Assembly: GCF_000499285.1 (NCBI RefSeq)
Contig: NZ_AWUN01000004.1
Span: 156,533 to 220,532 of the forward strand
Direction: 5' to 3'
Length of the DNA: 64,000 nucleotides
Origin: Bifidobacterium sp. 7101
GTDB lineage: Bacteria; Actinomycetota; Actinomycetes; Actinomycetales; Bifidobacteriaceae
In this document: positions 10,730-19,357 of the stretch, in pieces
Position numbering within the stretch: position 1 is the first letter of the stretch
Layout of the letters: each line of letters begins with the position of its first letter
The notes under the pieces: model-generated
Told to the model about the DNA's origin: nothing
Seen by the model: only the letters and a program-made list of their open reading frames with translations
Database searches by the model: none
Program-made: the position numbers and the translations under genes

Positions 10730-10942
10730 CTACTTGGTCCTCTTGCCGTAACGGGCTTCGAACCGAGCCACGCGACCACCGGTGTCCAGAATCTTCTGCT
10801 TGCCGGTGTAGAAGGGGTGGCAGTGCGAGCAGACATCAACCGTCATATGATCGCCGGGAGCGGTCGAACGGGTGATGAAGGTATTGCCGCACGAGCACGT
10901 GACCTCAACGGGATGATAATCGGGATGAATTCCCTGCTTCAT
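10730..10942 (-). CDS. rpmE: 50S ribosomal protein L31, zinc-binding type
   Basis: A 70-residue protein starting [20 protein letters not shown]. It has the four-Cys zinc ribbon of the C+ type of L31: CxC at 16 and 18, and CxxC at 38 and 41 ([11 protein letters not shown]), ending in basic RTK. The open frame runs upstream to 11296, but the ATG at 10942 has AGGAG 5 bp before it and matches the universal L31 start. Zinc-containing L31 can also serve as a zinc store. It precedes prfA, as in many Actinobacteria, but has its own terminator. Confidence 0.96.
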   Translation of the reverse strand: MKQGIHPDYHPVEVTCSCGNTFITRSTAPGDHMTVDVCSHCHPFYTGKQKILDTGGRVARFEARYGKRTK

Positions 10943-11098
10943 GGTTACTCCTAGATCCAAGGGCCCCGGGTCGACCGCCCCTGTGGCGGACGTGAACCGG
11001 CAACCGCGTAATATTCTAGCGCAACCCGGAGAGATTATGGCACCCTTGCGCCACACGCCGAATCCGCCAACCGGTGTGGCGAGCCGAGCGCCCTTTAG

Positions 11099-11923
<825 letters not shown>

Positions 11924-11955
11924 GTCTGTAGCAAGGCTTCGTCCACATATGATGA

Positions 11956-11990
11956 ACCCTCGCCAGCCGGTTCTGTCCGACAGCGAGGGT
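11956..11990. terminator. Hairpin between convergent genes
   Basis: An 8-bp inverted repeat (ACCCTCGC / GCGAGGGT) with a 19-nt loop lies between the butA-like gene and the convergent PLP enzyme gene. No clear U-run is present, so its strength as a terminator is uncertain. Confidence 0.4.
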
Positions 11991-12011
11991 CCATGTTCAT
12001 TTAGAGACCAT

Positions 12012-13223
12012 TCAGGCGTTGAAGACGTACTTGTCCAGACGGCCCATGGCCTCCTGGACACGGCTCAAAGGAAGAGCCAGGTTCATGCGGATGGCACAGG
12101 GAGCCTTGAACTGCCGCCCGTCCTGGACGGCCACACCCACATCCCAGGCACGCTTGAGCAGCTGGTCCAGGCTCAGATTGTGGTCCTTGCACCATTGTGT
12201 GCAATCAAGGAAGAGCATGTAGGTGCCCTGGGGCTTGGAAAGCTCTACTCCCTCAAAATGCTGCCGGATGTAATCGTAGGCGTAGTCCACGTTACCGGTC
12301 AGGACCTGCCGGAGTTCATCCAGCCACTCCTGGCCTTGGGGCCTGTAGGCCCCTATCAGAGCATGCATGGACAGTACGTTCATGTCGTTGTAGTGGGCCT
12401 TGGACCCCTTGGCCACAATCCTGTCACGCAGGTACTTGTTGTAGATGATGTGGTAGGAGCCGACCAGCCCGGCCAGGTTGAAGGTCTTGCTGGGCGCGTA
12501 GAAGGCAGCCGTTCTGTTGCGGGCATCCTCGCTGACCGACTGGGTGGGGATGTGCTTATGGCCCGACAGAATCAGATCTGACCAGATCTCGTCGGAGATG
12601 ACCACGCAGTCGTTCTCCTTATATACCTCCATGGCCTTTTCGATCTCCCACTTCTCCCAGACGCGGCCGCAGGGGTTGTGCGGGCTGCAGAAGACCGCCA
12701 CATGGATGTTGTTCTCCTTGAGCTTGCGGTCCATGTCATCGAAGTCCATCCGCCAGACACCCTTATCGTCCTTCTTCAAGGGGCTGTGCACAATGTGGTA
12801 GCCGTTGTTCTCAATGCAGGACGTAAAGCCGACATAGGTCGGGCTATGGAGCAATACCGCATCGCCCGGAGCAGCAAAGGCCGTCAAAGTCGAGACGACG
12901 CCGCCCAGGACCCCGTTCTCATAGCCGATGTCCTCGGCCGTCAGGCCCTCCACGCCATTGCGGGTGCGCTGCCAGTTGATGATGGCGTCGTAGTACTCGT
13001 CAGTGGGATTGAAATAGCCGAAGGCAGGATGCTTGGCACGCTCGATGATGGCCTCGGGTATGGTCGGCACCGTAGGAAAGTTCATATCGGCCACCCACAT
13101 GGGAATGACATCGAAGCCCTCCTTGGGAGGGTCGGGGGCGAATCCAGGCTCGGCGCCCAGGCCGTCAACCGCAATGGCGTCCTTACCGTGCCTATCCATG
13201 ATGCTGGTGAAATCGTATGTCAT
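12012..13223 (-). CDS. PLP-dependent C-S lyase/aminotransferase, MalY/PatB family
   Basis: A 403-residue fold-type I PLP enzyme. The N terminus (MTYDFTSIMDRHGKDA, then IPMWVADMNFPT) is the PatB/MalY signature; GYFNPTDEYYDAI aligns with the family substrate loop. SPHNPCGRVW binds the cofactor ring, SDEIWSDLIL supplies the Asp that contacts the PLP nitrogen, and the Schiff-base Lys lies in APSKTFNLAG. Family members cleave cystathionine or cysteine (beta-lyase) to give pyruvate, ammonia and a thiol. The ATG at 13223 has GAGAGG 6 bp upstream; the frame extends further, but only into the divergent promoter region. It is divergent from a YheO-type regulator that may control it. Confidence 0.88.
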   Translation of the reverse strand: MTYDFTSIMDRHGKDAIAVDGLGAEPGFAPDPPKEGFDVIPMWVADMNFPTVPTIPEAIIERAKHPAFGYFNPTDEYYDAIINWQRTRNGVEGLTAEDIGYENGVLGGVVSTLTAFAAPGDAVLLHSPTYVGFTSCIENNGYHIVHSPLKKDDKGVWRMDFDDMDRKLKENNIHVAVFCSPHNPCGRVWEKWEIEKAMEVYKENDCVVISDEIWSDLILSGHKHIPTQSVSEDARNRTAAFYAPSKTFNLAGLVGSYHIIYNKYLRDRIVAKGSKAHYNDMNVLSMHALIGAYRPQGQEWLDELRQVLTGNVDYAYDYIRQHFEGVELSKPQGTYMLFLDCTQWCKDHNLSLDQLLKRAWDVGVAVQDGRQFKAPCAIRMNLALPLSRVQEAMGRLDKYVFNA

Positions 13224-13363
13224 AGTCAACCTCTCATCCCGTGCAGATGCGCTCGCAGCGACCTTCCGCCAGTCTACAGCCGTGGGCTCCGCCCGAGTGT
13301 CTGCGTCCAATACCAGAGCAGCGATGCTACTATCTGGCTTTAGTCAGTGGATGGGGTGACAAA

Positions 13364-14140
13364 ATGAGTGCATCAAAGCCCGTTTCATCTTCTCTACAGC
13401 TTTTCGTCCCGCTAGTGGACTTCCTGGGTAAAATCCTCGGGCCCAAGGCGGAAGTGGTGCTTCAGAACGTCAGGGATTTTTCGCATTCGGTAGTTGCCAT
13501 AGCCAATGGCAATTTGAGTGGACGCACCATAGGCAGCCCAGCCACCGACCTGGTCCGGCACATCTGGCAGAACCACGAATACGACCAGCACAACTATCTG
13601 ACCCATAACACGAACTACACCGTCCAGGGACACCCTATGGTCTCCTCTACTCTGTTCGTGCGAAATTCTAGGGGACGGGTGATCGGCTTTCTCTGCATTA
13701 ATTTTGACAATTCCGCCCTCCGACAGGCCAGCCAAGAGCTCAGGCGGGCCAGTGCTTATCTGGATGCTCTGGGACTGTCCGATCCTGCTGCGGAGCTGAA
13801 CGACGATGCGGCCACCCCAGAAGGACCAGATGCCGAGACCGGGACCGACCAATCGACCCGTGAAATACTCTCCATCAACACAGACGAAGTGGTGACGCAT
13901 AATATTGCCAAGTTCGCCGCAGAACTTGGTATTCCTCCGGCAAGGATGAACCGGCAGGAGCGAATGCAGCTGATTACGCGACTGGATGGGTCGGGGGTCT
14001 TTCTGATCAAGGGCTCAGTGGACACGGTTGCTCGCGCTCTGGGGATTTCCTCCCCCAGCGTCTACCGCTATTTGCATACGATACGCAATGCTGCTGCGGG
14101 CCCTGATCAGAGCACTTCGGCTCGCCCTGCTCAGCTTTGA
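13364..14140 (+). CDS. YheO/DauR-type transcriptional regulator (PAS-like + HTH)
   Basis: A 258-residue protein. Residues ~10-115 match the YheO PAS-like sensor (VVLQNVRDFSHSVVAIANGNLSGR, broken here by the variable part of the domain; GFLCINFDNS at its end). A polar linker follows (~135-175). The C-terminal helix-turn-helix is of the HTH_22 type (MNRQERMQLITRLD ... VARALGISSPSVYRYL). In Proteobacteria such regulators (DauR) control D-amino-acid catabolism; the ligand here is unknown. The ATG at 13364 was chosen because it begins just before the conserved domain and has a GGGG-type ribosome binding site. The 140-bp divergent spacer with the C-S lyase gene is the likely operator. Confidence 0.82.
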   Translation: MSASKPVSSSLQLFVPLVDFLGKILGPKAEVVLQNVRDFSHSVVAIANGNLSGRTIGSPATDLVRHIWQNHEYDQHNYLTHNTNYTVQGHPMVSSTLFVRNSRGRVIGFLCINFDNSALRQASQELRRASAYLDALGLSDPAAELNDDAATPEGPDAETGTDQSTREILSINTDEVVTHNIAKFAAELGIPPARMNRQERMQLITRLDGSGVFLIKGSVDTVARALGISSPSVYRYLHTIRNAAAGPDQSTSARPAQL

Positions 14141-15535
14141 CACACCCCCTCCAGGGTGTATGATTGGGAACAGATATACGGGGGACGTATACACGATGGA
14201 CCTACAGGGGTTGAACTATTTTCAGCTCCAGAGGAGATGTACATGCGTATAGTTTCCCGGCATATGCCGACGGCTCCTACTCGAGCTCGTCCCTTATTCT
14301 TTTCCCTGATAAATTCTCATACTTAGCGGTTCTACGGAAACGCTTCCGGATTAGTGCGACATGCGCAGATCTTATGGCTGTCTACGTATGCACGCTTGGG
14401 GCACCGAAGAGTGGATATACACCGAGGATGCCCTATAATCCGACATAAAAAACGCGCCTAGCTCTTTTCCCCCGGCTTACATGTGAAGCCGTACATTTTG
14501 CATCGGTGAATCATGGATGCTAGAGCTAGGCGACGAGAGGATGGCCCCGACAATAGCCGGGGCTGTCCTTCTACTAAGACTATCAAGAAAGTTCGGGGCT
14601 CAAAACCCACATAGCTTTCGCTGGCAATCAGCAAAGATGCATGATTGCGATGGCCAAATCATATGCCGAGTTCACTGACAAATACCACGTCCACGTCCTA
14701 TTCGATGATCGTACCTATCTCTTTGCCTGCACAACTTCGAGATTCTTGGTGATAGATATGGCGTATTTGAAGCATGAGCGAGGAATTAAAAAATCTAAAT
14801 GAATATCGTTGTTCTTACGATCTTTATTCTTATAACACGCGATAGAGCAGGATTGTTCAATTCACTAAAACTAATCAATTGACTAGGCTCCCACACGTTT
14901 ATTTGTGAGCTCATTCAATGATTGGTGTCTTACGCCGATAGTGCAGGCAAAAATCACCTATCTATATAGAGACATCAGAACAGCAAGAAGAAGATTTTAT
15001 AAACCCAAAAAGAGACCAGTTGCATAACTCTCTCGAAAACCGGAACGCATGCAATTCGATGCCGCTTTCCAAGACGCCAGCGAGAGTAACAGCGTAACTC
15101 CAAAAGCTGTATTCCAAATATATGCAACTGCCAAGATGAGAACACATTCATATCACTATTGCAGGTAATATAGAAAATTGAAAATACTCGTTATGGTTGG
15201 ATAGAAAATGCTTACATCTTTGATCGAGATGATTGGAAGGACTCCGACATGGCCTTCTGTACAATCGGCGTTTATCTGTTTTGTACATCTTTGTCAAAGC
15301 TAGTTATCTTTTCGGTGAACTATATATGGGTACGACCAAAGTGCATTCCCGCAAGAGCAAAGGTCAACATTTGCGATTGAGTGATATTCTCAAGAAGCCA
15401 AGTCAGCAAGTGATTTATATGCGCAAAGACAAATGTCACGAAAGGTTCCTGAACATGCGAGCCTTTCAGCGCTTTACTCTAGTAATGTGCTGCGCGTGCG
15501 GTCATCGATGATTGTACCTAGGAGCGATCATAGAT
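14141..15535. other. 1.4-kb AT-rich gene-poor region
   Basis: No gene can be supported here. The base composition is visibly more AT-rich than the flanks. It begins with a small GGGTGT hairpin after the regulator gene and contains a large nested hairpin (listed separately). Two tiny frames exist: 14641-14802 (53 codons, open further upstream) and 15326-15511 (61 codons, basic). Neither has a convincing ribosome binding site or a known motif. The stretch may be a decayed insertion or a long untranslated/regulatory region for the coiled-coil protein gene downstream. Confidence 0.5.
14447..14532 (-). ncRNA. Nested hairpin with U-run; possible small RNA or terminator
   Basis: On the minus strand an 11-bp stem (CGCCTAGCTCT / AGAGCTAGGCG) encloses ~56 nt that hold a second perfect 6-bp hairpin (CGGCTT / AAGCCG, 7-nt loop). 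The outer stem is followed, on the minus strand, by a six-T run. The shape resembles the 3' end of a structured RNA with an intrinsic terminator. No gene lies upstream on that strand nearby. I recognise no known RNA family; an old transposon end is an alternative. Confidence 0.35.
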
Positions 15536-16243
15536 ATGCATAAACAAACTAGCAAGCTCTTCCCTGCTGATACCGAGGAAGGTACAAGCGCATTGACTCC
15601 AGCTAAAGATATAGCGTCAACAGATTCTGCCACTCCTCCAGTTCCGCCTCCCGACAGCGGCAACACTAAACCTACCAAACACCACACCCACAAAGGCAAA
15701 CCTGGTAAATCTATATGGAAGACAGCTTTCATAGCTTTGCTCGCCTTCTTCATCGGCTTGAGTTTCAGTGCATGTCGCAGTTCCGACCCTAAAGATTCTC
15801 AGGACTACAAGAATCTGCAGTCGGATTACTCGAAATCACAGGCTGATCTGCGTAAGACCCGTGAGGACTTGCTTGACGCGCAAAACCAAATCAAGAAAGT
15901 CAAGGACAAAGCCGATAAGTGGGACAAGGAGCAGGCTGACAAGAAGGCGGCCGAACAAAAAGCCGAACAAGACAAGAAGGACCAGGAGAAAGCTGCAGCA
16001 GACAAGGCTGCACAAGAGAAAGCAGCCGCAGACCAAGCATTACGAATACAAGCTCAACAGCAACAATCACAAACCCAAAAGCATGTCCAACAGCAGCAGG
16101 TGCAGCCACAACTCCGCTCGCAAAGCACCGTACACCGCGGGGCATTCTGTTCTGGAGCAGGATCCACTGGAGCGTCAGACCAAAATGGCGCCACTCTGAC
16201 CTGCAGAACCGCCAAAGATGGTCGCCTGCGATGGATGAACTAG
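15536..16243 (+). CDS. Membrane-anchored coiled-coil protein with Cys-containing C-terminal tail
   Basis: A 235-residue protein with four visible parts: a Pro/Thr-rich cytoplasmic N terminus (~1-57); one membrane segment (WKTAFIALLAFFIGLSF, ~62-80) ending at Cys-Arg; a long Lys/Glu/Gln/Ala-rich coiled coil (~85-195, with repeated KAAAEQKA/KAAADKA-type units); and a C-terminal ~35 residues with two Cys (GAFCSGAGSTGA ... TLTCRTAKDGRLRWMN). That tail resembles a short extracellular motif, CSPxGATG...C...RWR, found at the end of many actinobacterial surface proteins. AGGAG lies 11 bp before the chosen ATG; the upstream TTG at 15512 is less likely. Function unknown. It is the only gene in the AT-rich island. 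Confidence 0.6.
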   Translation: MHKQTSKLFPADTEEGTSALTPAKDIASTDSATPPVPPPDSGNTKPTKHHTHKGKPGKSIWKTAFIALLAFFIGLSFSACRSSDPKDSQDYKNLQSDYSKSQADLRKTREDLLDAQNQIKKVKDKADKWDKEQADKKAAEQKAEQDKKDQEKAAADKAAQEKAAADQALRIQAQQQQSQTQKHVQQQQVQPQLRSQSTVHRGAFCSGAGSTGASDQNGATLTCRTAKDGRLRWMN

Positions 16244-16534
16244 CAAGAAGGAAAAGTGTTGACCTACAACATAAGAATGCCCGACATAGCAAGTACGATT
16301 ATTATATGGACACATACACCGTCAAATTCCTAAAAATAGGCTCTCATCCCTGTCTATGAGAAGAAACACCAAGCTGTCGTGTAAACCCCTAAACGATAGG
16401 ATTTACCAGATGAGCGTTTAATTTCTATACTACTTTCCGATAAAGGGTGAGACGATTCTTTTGGACCTATGAGGGCCCATTGGTTTTCACACGAAACCAA
16501 CACTCTGTTCCACTACTTATCCTGGCGCAGCATA
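16244..16534. other. Non-coding AT-rich spacer
   Basis: Nearly 300 bp between the coiled-coil gene and the terminator of the tRNA. I see no frame with a ribosome binding site, and no RNA gene. It continues the AT-rich composition of the preceding island. Confidence 0.5.
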
Positions 16535-16567
16535 AAACCTCCACAGGCTTTGTGCCTGTGGAGGTTT
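16535..16567 (-). terminator. Strong intrinsic terminator after the CAT tRNA
   Basis: A perfect 14-bp stem (AAACCTCCACAGGC / GCCTGTGGAGGTTT) with a 5-nt loop lies 4 bp beyond the encoded CCA of the minus-strand tRNA. The T-run is at the minus-strand 3' side. The symmetric A/T flanks could make it bidirectional, also closing the plus-strand gene upstream. Confidence 0.85.
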
Positions 16568-16571
16568 CATT

Positions 16572-16648
16572 TGGTGGGGCCTCAGGGGCTTGAACCCTGG
16601 ACCGAACGATTATGAGTCGTTTGCTCTAACCGACTGAGCTAAGGCCCC
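16572..16648 (-). tRNA. tRNA with CAT anticodon (tRNA-Ile2 more likely than elongator tRNA-Met)
   Basis: The cloverleaf folds cleanly: acceptor GGGGCCT/AGGCCCC, D stem GCTC/GAGC, anticodon stem AACGA/TCGTT with loop CTCATAA, T stem CAGGG/CCCTG, discriminator A and an encoded CCA. Anticodon CAT with an elongator-type body leaves two choices. The ACGACTCATAATCGT stem-loop and TTCAAG T loop look more like the minor isoleucine tRNA, whose C34 is converted to lysidine by TilS (encoded at 26.5 kb), than like elongator tRNA-Met. This is by eye only. Confidence 0.85.
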
Positions 16649-16718
16649 GCGCCGACCGTATCGGTCAGAGTCATGGTATCAAAACGACTCGTCATCAGCC
16701 AGGTCCGGGTTGTCGGAC

Positions 16719-18347
16719 CTACTTGGTGATCTGGTTGTAGACAGGCAGACCCATGTATCCGAAAGGAGCCTGGCGAACCTGCTTGCCGGCCACTGCCGAG
16801 ACCTTCCTGTACCAGAGCGGCAGCACCGGAAGATCCTTGAAGAGCACGGCCTCGGCCTGGCGGTAATCCTGCATGGCTTCGTCCTGGTCGGTCTTGGAGG
16901 CAGCACGGGAAAGGATGGCATCATATTCCGCGCTCTTGTAGTCCCCATTGTTCAGTCCCTTGCCATCGGCCTGGCTGGAGGCATACCCCTGAACCAAGTA
17001 GCCTTCGGGGTGGGGATAGTCCGAGGTGATGCCCGAATTGAAAATACTGTTGACCTGACGGTTGTGAACCGCCGTATTGAATTCCTTGCCCGTCGGGAAG
17101 ATATTCGGTTCCGTCTTGATGCCCAGAACCTGGGCGTACTCATGCAGAACCGCATCAACCCAGTCCTTGTCTGCCCCGTCGGCGCTGTAAGCGATGCGAA
17201 GCGTGCCCTCCCAGGGAGAGATGGCGTCAGCCTGCTTCCAAAGTTTACGGGCCTGGTCCGGATCATGGTTCAGTACCTCTTTGCCTTTGATGTCGGAGGC
17301 ATTCCCCCTGATGGTTGGGGCCAGGAAATCAGTGGCCGGCGTAACTGAACCAGCAAAGACCTTGTCGGCTATTTCCTTGCGATCCAAGGCATATGACAGA
17401 GCCGCCCTGCGAAGAGCACCTTCCTGCCCCTGAAAATGCTGCAGGCCTTGCGGGATGGTCAGGGACCGGAAGGCCGGCCCAGGCTTGATCAAGGGCTGCA
17501 GGCCCGAATCGGTATGGAAGGTTTTCAGGCGGGAGACCGGAACCGTATCGAGCACATCCAGGTGACCGGCTTGGATATCGGCATAGGCGGCATCGAGACT
17601 CTGGTAGTCCCTGAACTCCAGGCTTCCGTTGCGAGCCTTGCGCGGTCCCTTGTATGTGGGATCCTTCTCCAGCTTGATTCCCTGGTTGGGCACCCATGAT
17701 TTGAAGCGGTAGGGTCCATTCCCGATCGGCTTCTTACCGAAGGCCTTGATGTCCTTGTAGGCGGATGCCGGCAGGGGAAGGAAGGCCACATCTCCCACCT
17801 TGTAGGGGAAGGAGGAATCCGGCTTGCTCATGGTCACCTCCAAGGTCAGATCGTCAACCACCCGAAGACCAGACAGAGGAGCCTTGGGGTCGCCATGCTC
17901 ATCCTGCACCTGCTCGTACCCAGCGATGGTCGAAAAAGCCGAGGCACCCAGCTGCCCATTGGCCGCATTCGCCGCGAAAGACCAGGAATCCGCATAGGTC
18001 TTGGCTGTGATCTTCTCCCCATCACTGAAGGTGAGTCCCGGTTTGAGGACAATCGTGTACCGACTTGCATCCTCATTGGGAGTAATCGATTTGGCCTGAA
18101 CCAGCGTCATTCCGCCCTTGGCATCGAAGGCGACCAACCCGTCGAAGAGCTGGGTCACCACCTTCCAACCTGCGGTGTCGTTGGTGCTGGAGGGAATCAG
18201 AGGAGCCGTAGGTTCGGCATTGTTGACGCTGATGGCGGCCCGAGGGTCGACCCGGTCTTCTTGGGAAGCCTGGGAGGTGCCGCAGGCGCCCACCGCCAGG
18301 ATAAGCGGGAGCAGCACCGCCGCGAGGTAGGAACGAAGCTTAGTCAT
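16719..18347 (-). CDS. Oligopeptide-type ABC transporter substrate-binding lipoprotein
   Basis: The 542-residue protein belongs to the family 5 (OppA/DppA) solute-binding proteins. A lipoprotein signal (MTKLRSYLAAVLLPLILAVG, then AC) places the lipidated Cys near residue 22. The family signature region RYTIVLKPGLTFSDGEKITA is present (with a break in the variable part), as are the central LDRKEIADKVFAG and the C-terminal YRQAEAVLFKDLPVLPLWY motifs. It captures peptides or similar ligands for import. The chosen start at 18347 gives a correct signal; the longer frame to 18398 would spoil it. No permease or ATPase genes lie next to it, so it is an orphan binding protein here. Confidence 0.9.
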   Translation of the reverse strand: MTKLRSYLAAVLLPLILAVGACGTSQASQEDRVDPRAAISVNNAEPTAPLIPSSTNDTAGWKVVTQLFDGLVAFDAKGGMTLVQAKSITPNEDASRYTIVLKPGLTFSDGEKITAKTYADSWSFAANAANGQLGASAFSTIAGYEQVQDEHGDPKAPLSGLRVVDDLTLEVTMSKPDSSFPYKVGDVAFLPLPASAYKDIKAFGKKPIGNGPYRFKSWVPNQGIKLEKDPTYKGPRKARNGSLEFRDYQSLDAAYADIQAGHLDVLDTVPVSRLKTFHTDSGLQPLIKPGPAFRSLTIPQGLQHFQGQEGALRRAALSYALDRKEIADKVFAGSVTPATDFLAPTIRGNASDIKGKEVLNHDPDQARKLWKQADAISPWEGTLRIAYSADGADKDWVDAVLHEYAQVLGIKTEPNIFPTGKEFNTAVHNRQVNSIFNSGITSDYPHPEGYLVQGYASSQADGKGLNNGDYKSAEYDAILSRAASKTDQDEAMQDYRQAEAVLFKDLPVLPLWYRKVSAVAGKQVRQAPFGYMGLPVYNQITK

Positions 18348-18426
18348 GATAGGACCTTTCCTGCCCGGTACGGGCCTTGTCACGAAACATATAGTCAATC
18401 AGTCGATTGGGCGAGGATGCCGATAT

Positions 18427-19053
18427 TCAGACCTGCCTGACATCCTGCCCGGATGCCAGACGATCCAGAGCACCGGTGCTGCCGATGGCCCGGAATAGGA
18501 ACCAGCTGACCAGCCCAGCCAGGACCACTCCGCTGATCAGTTCGCAGACGGTGCCGATGATCCCCCTCGGACTGAGAAGGGAAACCCCCTGATAGTAGAA
18601 GGCCAGAAGAAACGCGTTATAGACCAAGGCTATCAGGACACCTCCCAGAACGGTCGTTCCCAGGGTCCACCGGCGGTAGCGGAATATTCCGAAGGCCAGC
18701 TCAGCGCAAAGGGCCTCGACGATGGCCTCCACCAAAATCATCGGCACGTTATAGGCGTTGCCAGGCAGAATCTCGACCAGGACGCTGATGATGCCGACGT
18801 AGACGGCCGCGCCGGGCTTGCGCAGTATCAACAGGGACAGGGTACAGGGAAAGTAGAAGACCCCGTGCAAAAGGGCCGCCGCCCCGGGAAGCAGGGCCGT
18901 CATCAGCGGGAATATCCACGAGGCGAGCAGGCTGGCCAACCAGTAAATCAACCCCGACACCGCGCCCAGGCCGGCGCCGACCGCAATGTCAAGCGGCCTC
19001 CAGCGCAACCGATGAGAAGCGGAAATCCGACCCTGCTGCTGTTTTACCGTCAT
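18427..19053 (-). CDS. ykoE: ECF transporter S component, YkoE-like
   Basis: A 208-residue integral membrane protein with about five to six helices. The order of segments, with LLHGVFYFPCTLSLLILRKP, GAAVYVGIISVLVEILPGN and the closing GVSLLSPRGIIG loop, resembles YkoE, the substrate-binding S component of a putative thiamine/hydroxymethylpyrimidine ECF importer. YkoE normally pairs with the YkoD ATPase and YkoC T subunit, which are not here, so it would depend on a remote ECF module. The ATG at 19053 has GGGAG 5 bp upstream. I looked for a TPP riboswitch upstream and did not see the conserved core. Substrate inferred only. Confidence 0.75.
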   Translation of the reverse strand: MTVKQQQGRISASHRLRWRPLDIAVGAGLGAVSGLIYWLASLLASWIFPLMTALLPGAAALLHGVFYFPCTLSLLILRKPGAAVYVGIISVLVEILPGNAYNVPMILVEAIVEALCAELAFGIFRYRRWTLGTTVLGGVLIALVYNAFLLAFYYQGVSLLSPRGIIGTVCELISGVVLAGLVSWFLFRAIGSTGALDRLASGQDVRQV

Positions 19054-19357
19054 TGATACTCCCTTGCGACCGCCATAGAGCGGACGGCCCATTCCTCATG
19101 CGCACAGCGATAAGAAGGGACCCGCCCAAGCAGGCAAAGGCCCGTCCGGCGCTCCTTGACCTGCGCATGCCGGGCGGGAACGTCGACTCAAGGCTACCCC
19201 GACCAAGGCGGCAGAACCAGGGTCTGGTCATAGGTCTTGTTTATAGGTGGCCATCCGCCTGCCTCAGCTTGCTTATCAGCCCGGCGCATAAGTCAGAAGT
19301 TCCCACTACCATGAATGCAGTTTGCACTGTCTTTCTAAGGTTCTGTGAGGTAGCTTC
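19054..19357. other. Divergent intergenic region between ykoE and ettA
   Basis: About 300 bp that must hold the promoters for both divergent genes. I see no RNA gene, riboswitch core or clear sigma-factor boxes; several frames cross it but none has a ribosome binding site. Confidence 0.5.

Noticed and set aside
14641..14802. 53-codon frame MIAMAKSYAEFTDKYH... in the AT-rich island, open upstream to ~14578
   Set aside because: There is no ribosome binding site or family motif, and the start is arbitrary. Composition looks like non-coding sequence. I could not support it as a gene or as a transposase remnant.
15233..15511. 92-codon frame starting with TTG
   Set aside because: The TTG has no Shine-Dalgarno sequence. 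An internal ATG at 15326 gives 61 basic residues with no motif. Probably a chance frame.
19054..19357. TPP riboswitch upstream of ykoE
   Set aside because: The conserved CUGAGA and ACCUGA core segments were not found on the minus strand by eye. A covariance search would settle it.
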